Positions 59,550 to 64,000 of a DNA stretch of 64,000 bases are shown one piece after another. The position numbers and the translations under genes were made by a program. Every line of letters starts with the position of its first letter. Position 1 is the stretch's first letter. Below the pieces are notes generated by a model. That model ran no database searches, was not told the origin of the DNA, and worked only from the letters and a program-made list of their open reading frames with translations. Source of the DNA: Roseomonas gilardii (GTDB lineage: Bacteria > Pseudomonadota > Alphaproteobacteria > Acetobacterales > Acetobacteraceae); contig NZ_CP015585.1 of the NCBI RefSeq assembly GCF_001941945.1, forward strand, positions 62,001 through 126,000, given 5' to 3'.

Positions 59550-60371
59550 AGTTGAGCGGCAGTAGCCGCAGAGAGCGAGCTGGGCGAAGCTGGCCGGATG
59601 ACGCCTGACCCCGCCACCTACCCTGGCTACCGCTTTCCGGCGGAGATCATCAGCCACGCCGTCTGGCTGTATCACGCATTTGGCCTGAGCCTGCGGGATG
59701 TGGAACTGATCCTGGCAGAGCGGGGCATCACCGTCACGCACGAGAGCATCCGGAGCTGGTGCCGGAAGTTCGGTTCGGAGTTTGCGGCCAGGCTGCGGCG
59801 GCGCCGACCGAAGCCGGGCGACACCTGGCACCTGGATGAGGTGTTTCTACGCATCAATGGCGTGCTGCATTATCTCTGGCGCGCGGTGGACCAGCACGGC
59901 GTGGTGCTGGACATCCTTGTTCAGGATCGGCGGAACGGGGGTGCAGCCAAGCGGTTCTTCAAGCGCCTGCTCGCGAGCATGAGGTACAAGCCACAGCGGT
60001 TGGTCACAGACGGGTTGAAGAGCTACGGCGTGGCGCAGCGCGAGATCCTACCCGAGGTCCGGCATCGGAGCAGCCGCTATCTCAACAATCGGGCGGAGAA
60101 CTCGCACCGGCCGACCCGGCGACGAGAACGGCAGATGCAGCGGTTCAAGTCGGCCGGGCAGGCTCAGCGGTTCCTCTCAGCCCACAGCATGATCTACGGC
60201 CATTTCCGTCCTCGCCGGCACTTGATGACGGCCGGTGAGTACCGGCGCGCTCGGGCCAAGGCCTTTCGGATCTGGCGGCAGGAAACCTGCGCCGAGGCAG
60301 CATCCTGATCCTGCCGCACCCTCAGTCACGCGGCCGAACTCGCCCCCTCGCTAAACAACTTGCCAATGCCC
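59539..60371 (+). mobile_element. IS6-family insertion sequence, type B
   Basis: Ends GGGCATTGCCAAGTTGAGCG and, inverted, GGGCATTGGCAAGTTGTTTA enclose one transposase gene. No 8-bp duplication (TCACGGCC versus GGTGCCGA). The end sequence differs from the other two IS6 copies, so it is a separate element. Confidence 0.88.
59598..60308 (+). CDS. IS6-family transposase, type B
   Basis: 236 residues. PGYRFPAEIISHAVWLYHAF GLSLRDVELILAERGITVTH then TWHLDEVFLRINGVLHYLWR AVDQ (Asp), PQRLVTDGLKSYGVAQREI (Asp) and SRYLNNRAENSHRPTRRRER QMQRFKS (Glu) are the standard IS6/IS240 sequence. Complete. Confidence 0.95.
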   Translation: MTPDPATYPGYRFPAEIISHAVWLYHAFGLSLRDVELILAERGITVTHESIRSWCRKFGSEFAARLRRRRPKPGDTWHLDEVFLRINGVLHYLWRAVDQHGVVLDILVQDRRNGGAAKRFFKRLLASMRYKPQRLVTDGLKSYGVAQREILPEVRHRSSRYLNNRAENSHRPTRRRERQMQRFKSAGQAQRFLSAHSMIYGHFRPRRHLMTAGEYRRARAKAFRIWRQETCAEAAS

Positions 60372-60427
60372 GGTGCCGACCGGCCGTAACCGCCAGACGG
60401 CGAGACCCTTGTCAGGATCGCGCCTCA

Positions 60428-60478
60428 CCGCCGTGGTCCCCCCGGCCGGGCTACGCCCGACCTACGGGACCACGGCGG
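60428..60478. repeat. 13-bp perfect inverted repeat
   Basis: CCGCCGTGGTCCC (60428-60440) pairs with GGGACCACGGCGG (60466-60478) across 25 bases. Just downstream TTCTCATCCTGATyGCC occurs twice in tandem (about 60482 and 60508). The whole lies between two IS relics and could be an old IS end or strong terminator. Confidence 0.6.
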
Positions 60479-61133
60479 CGATTCTCATCCTGATCGCCGG
60501 GCCGTTCTCATCCTGATTGCCGCGCAGCACTCCTTGGGCTGGTCGGATCTGGGCGCTGCCTTTCCTGTCCGCGCTGGCGCCCTCGGAGCGGTTCTGCCGC
60601 GAACGGGGGCAGAGGCACAAGAAGCTCACCGACTGGGCCCGCCAACTGATCCTGCAGGCCCGCCGCTGGCTTCCAGAGCGAGACATCGTGCTGGTCGGCG
60701 ACAGCGGCTTTGCTGCCCTGGAACTCTTGGCTGCCCTGACCCGGGACAGGATCACCGGGGTCACGCGCCTGCGGCTCGATGCCGCGCTCCACGATCCGGC
60801 GCCACCCCGGCTGCCCGGCACCAATGGTCGGCCCCGGACCAAAGGGGCGCGGCGGCCCAACCTGTCGGAGGTGCTGGTCGGTGCCGATACGCGTTGGCAG
60901 CGTGTCGTGATCCCAGGCTGGTATGGTGAGGGCGAACGCAACATCGAGATCTGCTCGGCCACTGCCGTATGGCGTCATAGCGGAATGCCGATCCTGCCGA
61001 TCCGCTGGGTCCTGATCCGCGATCCTCATCGCCGGTTCGAGCCGCAGGCCCTGCTGTGCACTGATCCTGATCGGACGCCCGAGCAGATCCTGTGTTGGTT
61101 CATCCAGCGCTGGCAGCTGGAGGTGACCTTTCA

Positions 61134-62045
61134 GAACCCGTTTCATAACGGCTGAGGCGGGGTGAGCGGCGGGGGTTCTGCGCGTTCGGAGGGTGTCTGA
61201 CGTCCTTCGAGGTGGCCCATGTGGACCCCTGCCGCCCGCGCGCAGCTTGCGCGCGGCTCCCAGCCTTATGCAACGTGCCTGACCGATGCCGAGCGGGCCC
61301 TGGTCGAGCCCTTCTTGCCAAGCCCTGCAAAGACCGGACGACCCCGGTCCTGGCCGATGCGGCGGGTGGTCGATGCGATCCTCTACGTGCTCCGTACCGG
61401 CTGCGCCTGGGCGCATCTGCCCCGCGACTTCCCGCCGCCCGGGACCGTGCACCGTTGGTTCCTGCGCCTCTCGCGCCGGGGCACCTTCGAGCGACTGGCG
61501 CACGCCCTCATCATGGCCGACCGCGAGCGGGTCGGCCGAGAGGCCTCACCGACAGCGGCGGTGTTGGACGCCCAATCCGTCCGCTCGGGCGGTGTCGGCG
61601 TGAAAGGTGTCCGCGGCTACGATGCCGGGAAGAAGGTGACGGGCCGCAAGCGCCACGCCCTGGTGGACACGGACGGTAGGCTCCTGCTCGCCGCCATCTC
61701 GCCCGCCTGCCTGCATGACAGCCGAGGGGGTGCGGCCCTCCTGGCCATGTCGCGCCGCCCTTGGCCGTTCCTGGCCCGCTGCTTCGCCGACCGCGCCTAC
61801 GCCGGTCCGCGTGTCGCCCGAGCCTCCCCCGTCGCCGTTACCATCATCGGCAGCGCACCCGGCCAGAAAGGCTTCGCCGTGCAACCCAGGCGCTGGGTGG
61901 TCGAGAGCAGCTTCGCTTGGTTCGGCCGCTGCCGACGCCTCGCTCGCGATCACGAGGCCACCGTCGTTCCGCCGTCGCCTTCTTCACCCTCGCCGCCGCC
62001 ATGATCCTCGTCCGGCGTCTGGCTCAGCCGTTATGAAACGGGGTC
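61134..62045 (+). mobile_element. IS5-family (IS1031-type) element, nearly complete
   Basis: Ends GAACCCGTTTCATAACGGCT and, inverted, GACCCCGTTTCATAACGGCT; flanking TCA at 61131-61133 and 62046-62048 is a 3-bp TNA duplication, diagnostic of the IS1031 group. It interrupts the DDE transposase described separately. 912 bp. Confidence 0.93.
61219..62004 (+). CDS. IS1031-type transposase with C-terminal frameshift
   Basis: 261 residues: DUF4096-like N-terminus (LPSPAKTGRPRSWPMRRVVD, LRTGCAWAHLPRDFPP), then AVLDAQSVRSGGVGVKGVRG YDAGKKVTGRKRHALVDTDG and RRWVVESSFAWFGRCRRLAR DHEATV. The chain ends VPPSPSSPSPPP. The other frame after 61968 encodes RSAVAFFTLAAAMILVRRLA QPL, the expected family C-terminus, so one C has probably been lost in ACCGTCGTTCC. 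All catalytic residues precede the shift; activity is uncertain. Confidence 0.85.
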   Translation: MWTPAARAQLARGSQPYATCLTDAERALVEPFLPSPAKTGRPRSWPMRRVVDAILYVLRTGCAWAHLPRDFPPPGTVHRWFLRLSRRGTFERLAHALIMADRERVGREASPTAAVLDAQSVRSGGVGVKGVRGYDAGKKVTGRKRHALVDTDGRLLLAAISPACLHDSRGGAALLAMSRRPWPFLARCFADRAYAGPRVARASPVAVTIIGSAPGQKGFAVQPRRWVVESSFAWFGRCRRLARDHEATVVPPSPSSPSPPP

Positions 62046-62412
62046 TCAGGAAACCAGGGTGCATCTCGGTGTCGAGACCCAGCGGCAGCGGTCGGAGCTC
62101 GCCATCGCCCGCACGACGCCATGCCTGCTTGGGCTATTCTCGCTTGTCACCCTCCTGGCTGCCCAGCTCAGAGCCTCAGAACGCAATACCGCGGCAAGCA
62201 GCGTCTGGTATCACAAGGAACGTCCGACCTTCAGCGATACTCTCGCCGCCGTGCGACGTCACATCTGGTGCGAGCAAGATTTCCTCACATCCCGGCACAG
62301 CGGTCACAGCACAAAACCCCGGCGAGCGCTCCAGCACGTCTGGGCTTACGTCCTTTGTCACGCCGCCTGATGGCCAAAGTCGAGGTAAGAGGCGATGCCC
62401 TGTGGAGAGTAG

Positions 62413-63252
62413 GGGTTCTGTTGCATCGTTTGCGGGTCGAGGCGATCGCAGCCATGCTGGGACATGGCAAGACGGCGACTGGCGACACTTCGGGCGGATC
62501 TGACCTTCAAAGGCCGGCAGTTCACCGCCGAGGTGATCCTCTGGGCAGTTCGTTGGTACCTCATGTTCCCGATCAGCTACCGCGACCTCGAGCTCATGCT
62601 GCAGGACCGCGGTGTTGCCATCGCACACACCACCATCTTTCGCTGGGTCCAGGCCTATGCACCGGAACTGGAGCGACGGCTCCGGCCCTATCTGCGTATG
62701 TCCAACGGGTCGTGGAGAGTCGATGAGACCTATGTTCGGGTGAAAGGCCGCTGGATGTACCTGTATCGCGCGGTCGACAGCCGTGGTCAGACCATCGACT
62801 TCCTGCTCTCGGCCAAGCGCGACGCGAAGGCTGCAAAGCGCTTCTTTCGCAAGGCGCTGCGGCAGCCGCACACGGTAAACCCGCGCACGATCACAGTGGA
62901 CAAGAACCCAGCTTACCCGTGCGCCACGGCGGAGATGAAGGCAGACGACGAGCTGTGGCGCTTCGCCCGGCTACGACAATGCAAGTTTCTCAATAACATT
63001 GTGGAACAAGATCACCGGCGCATGAAACGCTTGGTCAGACCAGGGCTTGGCTTCGGCGGTTTCGATACGGCGCGGCGAACACTGGCAGGCTACGAGGCGA
63101 TGGCGATGCTCAGAAAGGAGCAGGTACACGAGGTAGGCGGACGAGACATGCGGGCCCAAGCCAGCTGTGTGGCCGAGTTGTTCCAGGTCGCCGCCTAATC
63201 CGAAACCTACCGCGGCCATTTGCGACTTGCTGCGAACTTTGCAACGGAACCC
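62413..63252 (+). mobile_element. IS6-family insertion sequence, copy C
   Basis: Ends GGGTTCTGTTGCATCGTTTG and, inverted, GGGTTCCGTTGCAAAGTTCG. A close relative of the element at 20774-21624 but with many substitutions. No 8-bp duplication seen (GAGAGTAG versus GTCAGGAC). It abuts the creatininase gene end. Confidence 0.88.
62464..63198 (+). CDS. IS6-family transposase, copy C
   Basis: 244 residues. FTAEVILWAVRWYLMFPISY RDLELMLQDRGVAIAHTTIF RW, then SWRVDETYVRVKGRWMYLYR, ITVDKNPAYP and NNIVEQDHRRMKRLVRPGLG. The DDE residues match the copy at 20823, with scattered differences. Complete. Confidence 0.95.
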   Translation: MARRRLATLRADLTFKGRQFTAEVILWAVRWYLMFPISYRDLELMLQDRGVAIAHTTIFRWVQAYAPELERRLRPYLRMSNGSWRVDETYVRVKGRWMYLYRAVDSRGQTIDFLLSAKRDAKAAKRFFRKALRQPHTVNPRTITVDKNPAYPCATAEMKADDELWRFARLRQCKFLNNIVEQDHRRMKRLVRPGLGFGGFDTARRTLAGYEAMAMLRKEQVHEVGGRDMRAQASCVAELFQVAA

Positions 63253-63253
63253 G

Positions 63254-64000
63254 TCAGGACGCCTCGTGCAGGCTCCGGATGATGGCGATGAGCTGTTGCA
63301 TCACCGCCTCGGTGATGCGCCGCCCCTTGTCGGAACTGGCCAGAGAGGCATCGCCCAGCACGCCGGTGCCGTTGGACATCGCCCTGATGGTGCGGAACAG
63401 CGAGGCACGGCCGGAGATCAGCATCTCGGAATCCGCCCAGGGGAAGGTGGGCACGTAGTTCTGCCCGGCGATCAACGCCGTACGCACCGTATCCGGGACG
63501 GCGTGCATCATGATCGCCGTCTCGAACTCACAGGCATGGCCGACGCCGCCGAACCCGGATTCCCGGATCCGCTCCAGCTCCGCCGCCGCCATGCGCCACC
63601 ATGTCAGAAACACGATGCGGCAGTCCGGATGGGCAGCACCGAATTTCTCCAAGATCACCTGGCCGATCGCTTGGTTTCCGCCATGGCTGTTAACAAGCAC
63701 GATGTTGCGGAAGCCATGCGCAACCATGGATTCCAGCATGTCGCAGACATAGGCCAGCAGTGTCTCGTGCCGTACCGTCAGCGTACCCGGGAAATCCATG
63801 TGGTGGGCGGAGCAGCAGACCTTGACTTGCGGCAGCACCAGGACCGAGCTACCCAGCGCCTCATCCAGCTTCTGCATGAAGAAGCCCCCAATGGCGGAAT
63901 CCGTGCTGAGCGGCAGGTGTGGTCCGTGTTGCTCGATCGAGGCGAGGTTCAGGACGACCGGCGTCGTGCGGCTCGTCCGGTCCAGTTCGGGCCAAGTCAG
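63254..64000 (-). CDS. Creatininase-family amidohydrolase, partial at window edge
   Basis: The frame stays open to the window's right edge; 248 residues are visible. Metal ligands typical of the family are present: SIEQHGPHLPLSTDSAIGGF (Glu/His/Asp), VLVNSHGGNQAIGQVILEKF (His) and GHACEFETAIMMHAVPD (Glu). Members hydrolyse cyclic amides (creatinine) or mature peptide cofactors; substrate is unknown here. The stop codon lies 2 bases from the IS6 end, so the last residues may have been altered by that insertion. Confidence 0.9.
   Translation of the reverse strand: MTWPELDRTSRTTPVVLNLASIEQHGPHLPLSTDSAIGGFFMQKLDEALGSSVLVLPQVKVCCSAHHMDFPGTLTVRHETLLAYVCDMLESMVAHGFRNIVLVNSHGGNQAIGQVILEKFGAAHPDCRIVFLTWWRMAAAELERIRESGFGGVGHACEFETAIMMHAVPDTVRTALIAGQNYVPTFPWADSEMLISGRASLFRTIRAMSNGTGVLGDASLASSDKGRRITEAVMQQLIAIIRSLHEAS

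Larger units (their letters stand above)
60536..62370 (+). pseudogene. IS701/IS4-type DDE transposase, truncated and interrupted
   Basis: Before the insertion: PFLSALAPSERFCRERGQRH KK, IVLVGDSGFAALELLAALTR DRI (catalytic Asp) and ILCWFIQRWQLEVTFQ. After it: ETRVHLGVETQRQRSELAIA RTTP, continuing to WAYVLCHAA-stop at 62370. Excising 61134-62048 restores the frame exactly through QLEVTFQETRVHLG. The N-terminal third is missing. It is a different family member from the intact IS701 gene at 19286. Confidence 0.85.

Noticed and set aside
1-64000. tRNA or rRNA genes
   Set aside because: No cloverleaf-type or conserved rRNA stretch was noticed; a covariance-model scan would be decisive but could not be run.

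Overview
The window reads as a piece of a large, high-GC alphaproteobacterial plasmid or plasmid-derived accessory region. Codon use, the IS1031-type elements, the 5-aminolevulinate synthase and the style of the genes fit Acetobacteraceae (Roseomonas-like), but this is inference from family resemblance and no marker gene is present. Plasmid character rests on a RepA_C-type replication initiator (30628-31905), a 5'-truncated RepC-like initiator (56815 to about 57328), a KorA/TrfB-like repressor (52759-53091), a DUF932 protein, two toxin-antitoxin modules (ParDE at 1-515, HigBA-like at 55078-55681), an HU protein and two serine recombinases. No rRNA, tRNA or CRISPR array was seen.

Layout. 1-515: end of a parD-like antitoxin and its parE-like toxin. 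580-3411: an IS graveyard (IS1031-type fragment, intact ISL3 element, IS66 fragment, IS5-type 3' end). 3412-18192: a ten-gene minus-strand operon, rmlC-rmlB-rmlD-rmlA followed by five glycosyltransferase genes (one a 1481-residue multidomain protein) and an epimerase; it should make dTDP-L-rhamnose and build a rhamnose-containing surface glycan. 18399-21624: three IS elements, two sharing one CTAG target. 21690-23950: an efflux-adaptor fragment and a double-methyltransferase protein. 24046-27519: an IS5-type element interrupted by two different IS3-family elements, all with visible target duplications. 27520-34729: a broken LysR gene, gamma-glutamyltransferase, RepA, an amino-acid binding protein and an FAD oxidase. 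34835-37315: complete IS66. 37364-39110: metal ABC transporter binding protein and permease without an ATPase.

39336-47049 is the most coherent accessory block: cytochrome bd-type oxidase (cydAB plus a DUF2474 peptide), a MocR-type regulator, a divergent hemA (ALA synthase) with an MFS exporter, and a secreted GlcG/HbpS-like protein. Two 21-bp operator-like palindromes sit between the regulator and hemA, and their half-site recurs exactly before the HbpS-like gene, so a plasmid-borne haem-supply and respiration regulon is proposed.

47295-57328 is plasmid backbone with a recombinase/LysR/reductase insert. 57330-63252 is a second IS graveyard containing an apparently identical, directly repeated second copy of the ISL3 element. 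A creatininase-family gene runs off the right edge. The two ISL3 copies are about 56 kb apart in the same orientation and could delete or mobilise nearly everything described here.
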